From Streptomyces sp. TSRI0281 (lineage in GTDB: Bacteria; Actinomycetota; Actinomycetes; Streptomycetales; Streptomycetaceae), in NCBI RefSeq assembly GCF_001905125.1, contig NZ_LWLE01000033.1:307234-371233 (forward strand): a stretch of 64,000 bases of DNA, given 5' to 3'. A program made the position numbers and the translations under genes. The notes under the pieces were generated by a model, which was not told the origin of the DNA, made no database searches, and was given only the letters and a program-made list of their open reading frames with translations. Of the stretch, positions 52,037 through 59,808 are shown piece after piece. The stretch's first letter is position 1, and every line of letters begins with the position of its first letter.

Positions 52037-53083
52037 TCAGACCTGGTCGGCCTTCTCCAGCGCGGTGCAGCAGGTGTCGACGATCAGCCGCGTGACGACG
52101 TACGGGTCGACGTTGGCGTTCGGACGGCGGTCCTCGATGTAGCCCTTGCGGTCCTGCTCGACCTGCCACGGGATGCGGACCGAGGCGCCGCGGTCGGAGA
52201 CGCCGTAGCTGTACTCGTTCCACAGGGCGGTCTCGTGCAGACCGGTCAGCCGGTCGTCGATGCCCGCGCCGTAGTTCTTGACGTGGTCCATCGGCTTGGA
52301 GCCCTCACCCAGCGACTCGCACGCGGTGATGATCGCGTCGTAGCCCTCGCGCATCGCCTTGGTGGAGAAGTTGGTGTGCGCGCCCGCGCCGTTCCAGTCG
52401 CCCTTGACCGGCTTCGGGTCCAGGGTCGCGGAGACATTGAAGTCCTCGGCGGTGCGGTACAGCAGCCAGCGGGCGATCCACAGCTGGTCGGAGACCTCCA
52501 GCGGGGACAGCGGGCCCACCTGGAACTCCCACTGGCCCGGCATGACCTCGGCGTTGATGCCCGAGATGCCCAGCCCCGCCCGCAAACAGTTGTCCAGGTG
52601 CTTCTCGACGATGTCACGGCCGAAGATCTCGTCGGCGCCGACACCGCAGTAGTAGCCGCCCTGCGCGGCAGGGAAGCCGCCCTCGGGGAAGCCGAGCGGC
52701 CGGTGGCCGTCGAAGAAGGTGTACTCCTGCTCGATGCCGAAGATCGGCTCCTGGCCCGCGAACTGCTCGGCGAACGGACGCAGCACGGCACGGGTGTTGG
52801 ACTCGTGCGGCGTCATGTCGATGTGGAAGACCTCGCACAGGACGAGGATGTCGCCGCCGCCGCCGCGGATCGGGTCCGGACAGGTGAAGACCGGCTTCAG
52901 CACCCGGTCGGAGGCGTGGCCCTCCGCCTGGTTGGTGCTCGAACCGTCGAAGCCCCAGATGGGCAGCTCCGCCACGTCCTGCGAGGGGGACCCGGTCATG
53001 ATCTTCGTCTTCGAACGAAGCTTGGCGGTCGGCTCGGTGCCGTCGATCCAGATGTACTCAGCCTTGAACGTCACGGACGCCAT
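52037..53083 (-). CDS. glnII: glutamine synthetase II (eukaryote-like)
   Basis: 348 aa, typical of GS-II. Condenses ammonia and glutamate with ATP. Family motifs include the beta-grasp WGFDGSSTNQA, the ATP/Mg motif FGIEQEYTFF, the GINAEVMPGQWEFQVGP segment, PKPVKGDWNGAGAHTNFS and RGASVRIPW. Unlike GS-I it is not adenylylated by GlnE; it is heat-labile in studied streptomycetes and regulated by GlnR under nitrogen limitation. ATG 53083 fits the family length. Monocistronic, with four GlnR half-sites upstream and a terminator downstream. Confidence 0.96.
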   Translation of the reverse strand: MASVTFKAEYIWIDGTEPTAKLRSKTKIMTGSPSQDVAELPIWGFDGSSTNQAEGHASDRVLKPVFTCPDPIRGGGGDILVLCEVFHIDMTPHESNTRAVLRPFAEQFAGQEPIFGIEQEYTFFDGHRPLGFPEGGFPAAQGGYYCGVGADEIFGRDIVEKHLDNCLRAGLGISGINAEVMPGQWEFQVGPLSPLEVSDQLWIARWLLYRTAEDFNVSATLDPKPVKGDWNGAGAHTNFSTKAMREGYDAIITACESLGEGSKPMDHVKNYGAGIDDRLTGLHETALWNEYSYGVSDRGASVRIPWQVEQDRKGYIEDRRPNANVDPYVVTRLIVDTCCTALEKADQV

Positions 53084-53129
53084 CCTTTGCGGGTGCTGCG
53101 GTCTCTACCGCGCAGCTTCGCAAGACGCG

Positions 53130-53167
53130 ATTTCCCGTCCGTTGCCCGCATGTGAACCCCGTGTTAC
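53130..53167 (-). promoter_or_regulatory. GlnR box upstream of glnII
   Basis: On the minus strand GTAAC, TTCAC, GCAAC and GAAAT follow each other with exact 6-nt spacers (11-bp period), the a-b-a-b layout of Streptomyces GlnR boxes (gTnAc/GaAAc). The box ends about 47 bp before the start codon. A further GTCAC/GAAAC pair lies upstream at about 53169-53183. Confidence 0.75.
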
Positions 53168-53236
53168 CTGGGTTTCCCCCGTGACGCCCGGTCCCCGGGC
53201 GTCGGACCGGCCGCCCCCCCCATGTCCCGGACGGTC

Positions 53237-54355
53237 CTACACCTGACCCTTGAGCAGCGCGGCGAACCCCGCGGCCCGGAGCCGCCGCGCCAGCTCCTCC
53301 CCGGTCGTCCCCAGCGTCACGGCGGCCCGGGACAGCGACCAGTCCGCGTCGAACAGTGTGCGCAGCAGATACCCCCGCCTGACCTGGGCGTCGGAGAGCC
53401 GGAACGTCTTCAGATAGGCGACCTGCCCGCGGTGGTCGGTGATCGTCTCCCCGATGTGCTGACCGCTCCCGTCCCGTACGAACGGCGGCAGGAACCGCCA
53501 CAGGGTGAACGAACCCATCCGGTACACCCGGTCGAACCCGTACGACGAATCCAGCAGCTCCCGCGCGAACAGGGTGTCGTGCGCCTCCGTCCACGCCCGC
53601 TCCTGCGCCCGCGCGGCCACCCGCAGATCATCCAGCGTCCGCAGACCGGCGCCGTCCCGGATCCGCGCCCCGAACTCCGCCACCGGCGCCCCGTACATGG
53701 CGTACTGGTGCACCAGCTCACCGAACAGGTCCTCCACCAGCGTGGCGTGCAGCAGCCGGTAGTCCTCCGGGTGCGGCAGCACGAACGCGGCGGCGAGCGC
53801 GTCGGAGACGTACACCATGACGCCGCACTGGCCGGGATGGATCTCGAAGACCCGCAGCGCGTCGCCGAGGCCGCGCACCGACCGGCCGAGGTAGGCGTCC
53901 TCGGCGCGCGGCGAAAGCCCGTCGCGCAGCGCCTGGCGCGACCACTCCTCCCAGGCGACCGAGGGGCCGCCGAAGTGCAGGGCGAGATAGCCCTCCAGGG
54001 CCAGGTGCAGCGGCAGGAAGCGCAGCCGGTCGCCGGGCCGCCGCTTGGCCATCCGGTGATGGCGGTACTTCGGCAGCCGGACCGTGCGCGCCGGGGTGCC
54101 GTCGTCGAGCTGCGTACCGTACGCCGCCGACTGCGCCCCCTCGCCCGACCAGTCGGCGACGAGACCGTGCGGGATGTACGAGGCGTAGTGCGTGCGCGGG
54201 CCGGCCTCCACCAGGCCCGCGCCGAAGCCCTCGTAGACCTCCCGGTGCAGCCGCAGGCCCTCGACCGGCTCCTCGCGCACCAGCGGGACCAGCCGGACGC
54301 CGCCCCACACCTGCGCGGGCCGGACCGCGAGGCCGCCCAGATCCAGCCTGTTCAC
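53237..54355 (-). CDS. ARPP-1-like protein, partner of the VWA protein
   Basis: 372 aa. The first 170 residues resemble the ARPP-1 family (named for association with ADP-ribosylglycohydrolases and phosphatase-like proteins in nucleic-acid repair loci): VWGGVRLVPLVREEP, YEGFGAGLVEAGPRTHYASYIP and GDRLRFLPLHLALEGYLALHF are similar to what I recall of this family. The rest (200-372) is helical, with ARELLDSSYGFDRVYRMGSFTLWRF and ends in an HTH-like LSRAAVTLGTTGEELARRL. No nuclease motif is seen. GTG 54355 overlaps the stop of the VWA gene (GTGA), so the two products are made together. Assignment by memory of motifs; function is open. Confidence 0.6.
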   Translation of the reverse strand: MNRLDLGGLAVRPAQVWGGVRLVPLVREEPVEGLRLHREVYEGFGAGLVEAGPRTHYASYIPHGLVADWSGEGAQSAAYGTQLDDGTPARTVRLPKYRHHRMAKRRPGDRLRFLPLHLALEGYLALHFGGPSVAWEEWSRQALRDGLSPRAEDAYLGRSVRGLGDALRVFEIHPGQCGVMVYVSDALAAAFVLPHPEDYRLLHATLVEDLFGELVHQYAMYGAPVAEFGARIRDGAGLRTLDDLRVAARAQERAWTEAHDTLFARELLDSSYGFDRVYRMGSFTLWRFLPPFVRDGSGQHIGETITDHRGQVAYLKTFRLSDAQVRRGYLLRTLFDADWSLSRAAVTLGTTGEELARRLRAAGFAALLKGQV

Positions 54356-55911
54356 CGCGCCGTCCCCTCCATCCGCTCCTCGTCGCCCGCCCCGCCGTCC
54401 AGAAAGCGCGCCACCTGCCGGTCCAGGTACGCGTACAGCTCCGCGAGCCCCGTACGCCCCTCCGCGAACTGCGCGATCTCCACCAGCGACGGCAGATCCT
54501 CCGCGTCCCGGACCCCTGCCGTCGGCACACTCGGTGCCAGCCGGCGGACATCGAAACCGTCCGCGTCGTATACGGGGTTCAGGTGCACGGCCGCCGTCCG
54601 CCGCCCGGGATCCAGCCGCGTCCGCCATACCCGCAGCACCTCGCCCGCGAGTCCGGGCGGCGCGTTGTCCCAGCCGTCCGACACGATGATCAGCCGGTCG
54701 GGCGCGCCCCCGGGACCGGGCTCCAGCGCGTCCAGGACGCGCATCCCCAGCGGGGTCGGCCCCCAGGGGCGTACGAGCAGCGGATCGGTGGAGCCCGAAG
54801 TCCACAGCGGGCGGTACGCGCCGGGTGCCGCCAGCGCCTCCAGCAGGAAATGGCAGGCCAGCGCCACCGCGAGCGGACGGCGCCGCTTCTGGCCCGACCC
54901 GGACGAGGAGTAGCTGTCGTCGAGCACGGCGGCCACCCGCCCCCAGCTCCCGGCGTACGGGCCCGCCGCCCGTCGGGCCGCGGCACGCAGCGCACCGGTC
55001 AGCTCCGTACGGCCGGCCGCGCGCCTGTCGAAGCCGAGCGACAGCACGTACAGGGCGAGCCGGGTCAGCGGCATCACGGTCAGATCGATGTCCGAGGGCC
55101 GCCGCGGCTGCGTGCCGGTGGACCGCTGCCCCAGGGTGCGCAGCCGCTCCAGCCGCGTCATCCCGGGCGCCGCCCGCTCCAGGAACACCTCCCGCTTCAT
55201 CCCGTGCCGGGCGGCGAAGCCCTCGGCGACGGTGAACGGCAGTTCGTGGACGGCACCCTGCTCGTAGTGGGCCCGGCGCCAGGCGTCCAGCAGCCCGTGC
55301 CGGTAGCGCGGCTGCTTCCCCGGCCGGAACAGGAACGCACCCACCTCGCCCAGCGGCCCGTCACCCTCCGGGCACCGCAGATGGATGTGGCGGGCGGCCG
55401 TCTTCAGCCCGCTGCGGTACTTCACCGCGTCGTGGGCCGGGTCCGGCCGGGCGGCCAGCCAGTCGCGCATGATCGCGCGCGTCCGCCGGTTGTTGACCTT
55501 GGCCCGGCGCAGCGCACCGAACAGCCGGTAGACGCGCTGCGGCGGCAGCACCGCCAGCCGCGCCGCGATCAGCCGCCCCTCGGTGCGCCGCTCCTCGGCA
55601 CTCGCGTCGGCGGCGGTCTCCAGCAGGCCCCGCACGATGAGCGCGGCATTGTGGTCGTTGATGTCGAGGGCGAGCGAAGAGGCGTACACCCGGCGGTAGT
55701 TGACCCGTACGTACTCATGCAGGAAGTCCAGCGACAACTGCTGCTGATACGCCCCCGAGTGGAATTCGCGCTGCCCGGTCGCGGTGATCGCCGCATTGAC
55801 GAAGAGCAGTACGTCCTCGGCGGCGACGAGGTCGGCCAAGGTCTCGGGAACGGCGCCCGAGGCATCGGCAACGGCGCCTGCGGTCCCGGGAACGGCGTCT
55901 GCTGTGGTCAT
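54352..55911 (-). CDS. TROVE/Ro60-like protein with C-terminal VWA domain
   Basis: 519 aa. Residues about 30-290 form a helical array (LSLDFLHEYVRVNYRRVYASSL, RLIAARLAVLPPQRVYRLFGALRRAKVNNRRTRAIMRDWLAARP, split for reading) with many Arg/His residues, as in the RNA-holding HEAT-like ring of Ro60/TROVE proteins. The C-terminal part (about 320-500) is a von Willebrand A domain with a complete metal-ion site: D331-x-S333-x-S335, T386 in GPTPLG and D412 in IIVSDGWDN. Ro60 and bacterial Rsr bind Y RNAs and misfolded RNAs. ATG 55911 has GGGGGA at 5 nt. It is the first gene of the coupled pair; no Y-RNA-like gene was found next to it. Confidence 0.7.
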   Translation of the reverse strand: MTTADAVPGTAGAVADASGAVPETLADLVAAEDVLLFVNAAITATGQREFHSGAYQQQLSLDFLHEYVRVNYRRVYASSLALDINDHNAALIVRGLLETAADASAEERRTEGRLIAARLAVLPPQRVYRLFGALRRAKVNNRRTRAIMRDWLAARPDPAHDAVKYRSGLKTAARHIHLRCPEGDGPLGEVGAFLFRPGKQPRYRHGLLDAWRRAHYEQGAVHELPFTVAEGFAARHGMKREVFLERAAPGMTRLERLRTLGQRSTGTQPRRPSDIDLTVMPLTRLALYVLSLGFDRRAAGRTELTGALRAAARRAAGPYAGSWGRVAAVLDDSYSSSGSGQKRRRPLAVALACHFLLEALAAPGAYRPLWTSGSTDPLLVRPWGPTPLGMRVLDALEPGPGGAPDRLIIVSDGWDNAPPGLAGEVLRVWRTRLDPGRRTAAVHLNPVYDADGFDVRRLAPSVPTAGVRDAEDLPSLVEIAQFAEGRTGLAELYAYLDRQVARFLDGGAGDEERMEGTAR

Positions 55912-56108
55912 GGATTCCCCCGTGCTGCTTCACCGGCCCGTACGGGTACCGAGGAGCCGGCCGGGGAATGGAGGCGCGAACAGCGAAATCACTGCTTCAT
56001 AGGCAAGTCCCGGAAGTCGCAGCCGAAGTCCCGCGGCCGGCCGGAGAAACGTATCCGCCCACCTCCGCGCGCCGCCACCCCATTGGCGGACCGGGCACAC
56101 TGGCCCGT

Positions 56109-57029
56109 ATGACGACACCCACCGCCGCCCTGCGCATCGGCCTGCTCGGCACGGGCCCCTGGGCCCGCAACACCCAGGCCCCCGCCCTCGCCGCCCACCC
56201 GGACGTCGAACTGAGCGGGATCTGGGGCCGCCGCCCCGAAGCGGCGGAAGAACTCGCCGCCGCCCATGGAACACGGGCGTACACGGACGACGCGGGCATC
56301 GACGCGCTGCTCGCCGCGAGCGACGCCGTCGCCTTCGCCCTGCCCCCGGACGTACAGGCCCCGCTGGCCGCGCGGGCGGCGGCCGCCGGATGCCACCTCC
56401 TGATGGACAAGCCGGTCGCGACCACCGTGGCGGGGGCCCGCGAGGTCGCGGACGCCGCGGCGAAGTCGGGAGTCGCCTCCCTCGTCTTCTGCACCCTGCG
56501 CTTCGCCACCGCGACCTCCGACTGGATCGCCGAACAGGCCGCGGTGGACGGCTGGTTCACCGCCCGCGCCCAGTGGCTCGGCGCGCTCTACGGGCCGGAC
56601 TCCACCAGCGAGTACGCCGCCTCCCCGTGGCGCCGCGACAAGGGCGGACTCTGGGACGTCGGCCCGCATGTGCTCTCGGTCCTGATCCCGGTACTCGGCG
56701 ACGTGACGGAGGTGACCTCGGCCCGCGGACCCGCCGACACCGCACACCTGGTGCTCCGCCACACCTCCGGCGCCTCCAGCACCGTGACGCTCGGGCTGAG
56801 CGCACCCCTGGGCGCGGCGGGCACCGAGATCGAGCTGAGGGGCGAACACGGGACGGTCACCCTGCCGGGGTGGGACGGCGCGGTGGACCCGTTCCGGGCG
56901 GCGGTGGACGCACTGGCCGAATCGGTACGTACCGGAGTGCCGCACCCCTGCGACGTACGGTTCGGGCTGCGGCTCACCGAACTGCTCGCACGGGCCGAGG
57001 CCGGGCTGGGGGCTTACGACGGGGCGTAG
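56109..57029 (+). CDS. Gfo/Idh/MocA-family oxidoreductase
   Basis: 306 aa. N-terminal Rossmann domain (RIGLLGTGPWARNTQAPAL, GIWGRRPEAAEELA, MDKPVATTVAGAREVA) and C-terminal alpha/beta dimer domain with the WDVGPHVLSVL motif holding the catalytic His. NAD(P)-dependent oxidation or reduction of a sugar or cyclitol; substrate unknown. ATG 56109 begins at the Rossmann strand. It is divergent from the VWA gene (197 bp) and convergent with the P450. Confidence 0.9.
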   Translation: MTTPTAALRIGLLGTGPWARNTQAPALAAHPDVELSGIWGRRPEAAEELAAAHGTRAYTDDAGIDALLAASDAVAFALPPDVQAPLAARAAAAGCHLLMDKPVATTVAGAREVADAAAKSGVASLVFCTLRFATATSDWIAEQAAVDGWFTARAQWLGALYGPDSTSEYAASPWRRDKGGLWDVGPHVLSVLIPVLGDVTEVTSARGPADTAHLVLRHTSGASSTVTLGLSAPLGAAGTEIELRGEHGTVTLPGWDGAVDPFRAAVDALAESVRTGVPHPCDVRFGLRLTELLARAEAGLGAYDGA

Positions 57030-57073
57030 CGGGCGCGCCCGCGCGGCGGGACATCGCGGACCGGGGGAGTCCC

Positions 57074-58291
57074 TCACCAGACGACCGGCATGCTCCGCAG
57101 GCCGAAGACGATGTCGTTGAGCTTGAACTCGCTCCGCGGCAGCGGCCTCGCCGGTCTGAGCCCGGGAATGCGGCGCAGGAGGGTGGTGAGGGCGACCTCC
57201 AACTCGATCCGGGCCAACTGGCGGCCGATGCACTGGTGCGCGCCGAAGCCGAACGAGAGGTGGGTACGGGCCTGTCGGCCGAGATCCACGGTGTCCGGGG
57301 CCGGGAACACGCTCTCGTCCCGATTGCCGGACGGAACCGCGGCGACCAGCCACTCTCCCGCCCTCACGGCGGTGCCGCCGACGGTGACGTCCTCGGTTGC
57401 GTGGCGCAGCAGCCCGAACTGGATCACCGACAGGTAGCGCAGCAGCTCGTCCACGGCGGTGCCGACCGAGTCCGGTGCGGCCCGGAACGCGGCCATCCGC
57501 CCGGGATCCTCCAGCAGCACCAGCGTGCTCAGCGCGATCATGCTGGCGGTCGTCTCATGCCCGGCGACCAGCAGCAGCACGGCGAGTGTGGCCAACTCCT
57601 CCACAGTCAGGGGACGTTCGGTCCGGTTGCCGCGGGCGATCAGCCGGCTGAGCAGGTCGTCCCGGGGTTCGGTGAGCCGTTGCCCGATCAGCTCGGCGAG
57701 GTAGCCCTCCAGCCTCCCGCCGGCCGCGTCACGAGCGGCATCGTCCGCGTCGAAGCCCATCAGCACCTCGCTGTCGCGCTGGAACGCCTCATGGTCCTCG
57801 TAGGGCACACCGAGCATCTCGAAAATCACCAGTGACGGGATCGGCAGGGCGAAGTCGCGCACCAGGTCGGCGCTCGACCCGGCGAGCATCGCGTCGATGT
57901 GTTCGTCCGCGATCCGCTGGATGTACGGCCGCAAGGCTTCCATGCGCCGACCGGTGAACTCGCCGATCAGCAGCCGCCGGAGCCGCGCGTGCTCCTCGCC
58001 GTCCAGCTGGATCATCGAGCCGGGCGACGGGTCGCGCCCGTCGTAGGCCGGCAGCATGTGCATCGACCCCGCGCCGCGCGAGCTCAGCCGCGGGTCCGTG
58101 AGCACGCCCCGGATGTCTTCGTACCGGCTGACCAGCCACGCGTCCATGCCGGCCGGGCAGCGTACCGGCGCCACGGGTGCCTCGGCGCGCAGCCGAGTGT
58201 AGCTCTCGTCGGGGTCGAAGGGGCAGGAATCCGGCCTGCTGACGGGAAAACCGGGGGCGTCGGTACCGGAAGGGGGAGGGGTGTTCGTCAT
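57074..58291 (-). CDS. cytochrome P450
   Basis: 405 aa, typical soluble Streptomyces P450 length. Marks: I-helix oxygen site VAGHETTASMIAL, ExxR at the K-helix, and the haem loop FGFGAHQCIGRQLARIELE with C354 as thiolate ligand. It needs ferredoxin and reductase partners; the ferredoxin-type reductase at 40.7 kb is far away. Starts ATG 58291 without a strong ribosome site. The preceding gene on the same strand encodes an acyltransferase, so the two may modify the same small molecule. Confidence 0.95.
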   Translation of the reverse strand: MTNTPPPSGTDAPGFPVSRPDSCPFDPDESYTRLRAEAPVAPVRCPAGMDAWLVSRYEDIRGVLTDPRLSSRGAGSMHMLPAYDGRDPSPGSMIQLDGEEHARLRRLLIGEFTGRRMEALRPYIQRIADEHIDAMLAGSSADLVRDFALPIPSLVIFEMLGVPYEDHEAFQRDSEVLMGFDADDAARDAAGGRLEGYLAELIGQRLTEPRDDLLSRLIARGNRTERPLTVEELATLAVLLLVAGHETTASMIALSTLVLLEDPGRMAAFRAAPDSVGTAVDELLRYLSVIQFGLLRHATEDVTVGGTAVRAGEWLVAAVPSGNRDESVFPAPDTVDLGRQARTHLSFGFGAHQCIGRQLARIELEVALTTLLRRIPGLRPARPLPRSEFKLNDIVFGLRSMPVVW

Positions 58292-58309
58292 GGGGGAGGG
58301 CTCCAGCCT

Positions 58310-58400
58310 GACGGGAAGGACTCACGACGCACCGTTCCGGGGAGGGGAGCACCGGGGGAGGCGGAAGCTCCAGGGAGGGGGAAACTCCGGGGAGGGGGAA
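58310..58400. repeat. purine-rich degenerate repeat between acyltransferase and P450
   Basis: Units like GGAGGGGGAAACTCCGG and GGAGGCGGAAGCTCCAGG recur three to four times, giving a strongly G/A-biased strand. Confidence 0.5.
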
Positions 58401-58401
58401 G

Positions 58402-59568
58402 CTACTGTCTGTCCACCGCGTCGGGGGCCGCGACCAGCCTCCCGCGCCTGTCGGCCGGGCGGCTGAAGCGCCGGACGGCGGGACGTTCGACCAGGGTGTA
58501 GAGGGCCGCCGCCAGCGCGACGCTGATCACGACGGTCAGCAGGATCTGGACCAGTCTCGTCGACAGGGACGCGGTCACCGCCCCGCCCGTCGCGTGCACT
58601 GCGCCGATCGGTCCGTACTGGATGACGAGGTAGTGCACGAGATACAGGGCGAACGAGATCTCCCCGAGCCACACCATGATCCGGCCGCTGAACGGCGTAC
58701 GCACAGCGCGTACGTCGGCACCGGCGCCCGCCGCGATCACCAGGGCGAGCCCGAACGCGGTCGGACCGGCGCAGAGGCGGAAGATGCCGGGCAGGCCGGA
58801 CTGGACCACCACGCAGATGACGGTGAGGAGGAACGCCGGCGCCATGCCCAGCCGGATCCATTTCCCCGAGATCACGATGCGTGCCATCAGGATTCCGAGA
58901 ATGAATTCGAGCATCCTGATGAAGGGAAAGCTGTACGCGAACCAGGACTGCCACTGCGGAACGGCCGGGTCCCACGAGGTGGCCGGATGCTCCGGCAGGA
59001 GCAGTGCGGCAAACGGTACGGCGATGATCGCCGCGGCGACCAACACCGTCCATGACCACAACCGGGGCGGCCGGATACGCCCGATGAAAGTGATCAGCCA
59101 AGGAAATGCGAAATAGAAAACCATCTCGCAGCCGAGGGTCCAGCTCGGCACATTGATCCCGGTCAGCCCGCCGAGGGCATCGAACTGGGGAATCCACGGT
59201 TCGATCAGCAGCAGCGGGGGAATCGTGTTGATCAGCATGACCGGCACACCGGCGATGACCATCAGCACCAGGGTGGCCGCGAAGGTCGTCAGATGGTTCG
59301 GAAAGATCTTGGCCACACGTCGACGCCAGAACAGCCTTGCGGTGTCGCCCGGGTCGGCGACCCAGGTGAGAATGAAACCGCTGAGCACGAAGAAGAAGGC
59401 CACCCCGACCGGCCCGAGGGTGGTGATCAGATCCAGCAGACCGGGGAATTCTGTGCCGGTGATCTGCCCGGAGAGGTGAGAGATCACCACGGCGAAGGCG
59501 GCGATGAACCGCATTCCCGTCAATGACGGCAGGCGGCTCCGGCGAACGGATGGTTCCGGCGTCTGCAT
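58402..59568 (-). CDS. membrane acyltransferase, OafA/YrhL (Acyl_transf_3) family
   Basis: 388 aa, about ten TM helices. Conserved starts: LPSLTGMRFIAAFAVVISHL with the catalytic His, FFFVLSGFILTW and WRRRVAKIFPNH. Transfers acyl groups to sugars, antibiotics or cell-wall polymers. ATG 59568 has GGGGGGA at 7 nt; upstream in-frame starts overlap this site. Transcribed toward the P450 gene (110-bp gap with Gly-rich purine tracts). The upstream region is AT-rich and holds two inverted repeats. Confidence 0.9.
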   Translation of the reverse strand: MQTPEPSVRRSRLPSLTGMRFIAAFAVVISHLSGQITGTEFPGLLDLITTLGPVGVAFFFVLSGFILTWVADPGDTARLFWRRRVAKIFPNHLTTFAATLVLMVIAGVPVMLINTIPPLLLIEPWIPQFDALGGLTGINVPSWTLGCEMVFYFAFPWLITFIGRIRPPRLWSWTVLVAAAIIAVPFAALLLPEHPATSWDPAVPQWQSWFAYSFPFIRMLEFILGILMARIVISGKWIRLGMAPAFLLTVICVVVQSGLPGIFRLCAGPTAFGLALVIAAGAGADVRAVRTPFSGRIMVWLGEISFALYLVHYLVIQYGPIGAVHATGGAVTASLSTRLVQILLTVVISVALAAALYTLVERPAVRRFSRPADRRGRLVAAPDAVDRQ

Positions 59569-59625
59569 AACCATTCCCCCCAGCTTCACCCGGTCAATAG
59601 CGCAGGGCAGCCGTTGGGGACACTA

Positions 59626-59641
59626 TCAACGATTTCGTTGA
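59626..59641. promoter_or_regulatory. operator-like inverted repeat upstream of the acyltransferase gene
   Basis: TCAACGA-TT-TCGTTGA, a perfect 7-bp inverted repeat in an AT-rich island, 58 bp before the acyltransferase start. Confidence 0.5.
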
Positions 59642-59671
59642 CACGAGCCGAGATGATTATTTTGATCAATT

Positions 59672-59690
59672 GGATCGCATGACGCGATCC
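59672..59690. promoter_or_regulatory. second inverted repeat upstream of the acyltransferase gene
   Basis: GGATCGC-ATGAC-GCGATCC, perfect 7-bp arms, 31 bp from the first repeat and near a TTGATC -35-like element on the minus strand. Confidence 0.5.
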
Positions 59691-59808
59691 CATAGAGGGG
59701 GAGAAATTCAACACCCGCACCACCATGCACATGAGCCCCGGCCGGCGCCCCCGCTGCCGGTCGGCGAATTCTTTCCGGCGGGCCCGTTCCGGGTTTGTGC
59801 GGCACGCC

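Noticed and set aside
50739..52142. 467-aa plus-strand frame opposite the DUF6891-like gene
   Set aside because: Antisense to a better supported gene; no start signal or homology.
55912..56108. search for a Y-RNA-like gene upstream of the VWA gene
   Set aside because: No tRNA-like or long stem structure that I could support by eye; a covariance search is needed.
53222..56112. long plus-strand frames opposite the ARPP-1/VWA pair
   Set aside because: Arg/Pro/Gly/Gln-rich shadow frames; the minus-strand genes show overlap coupling and clear motifs.
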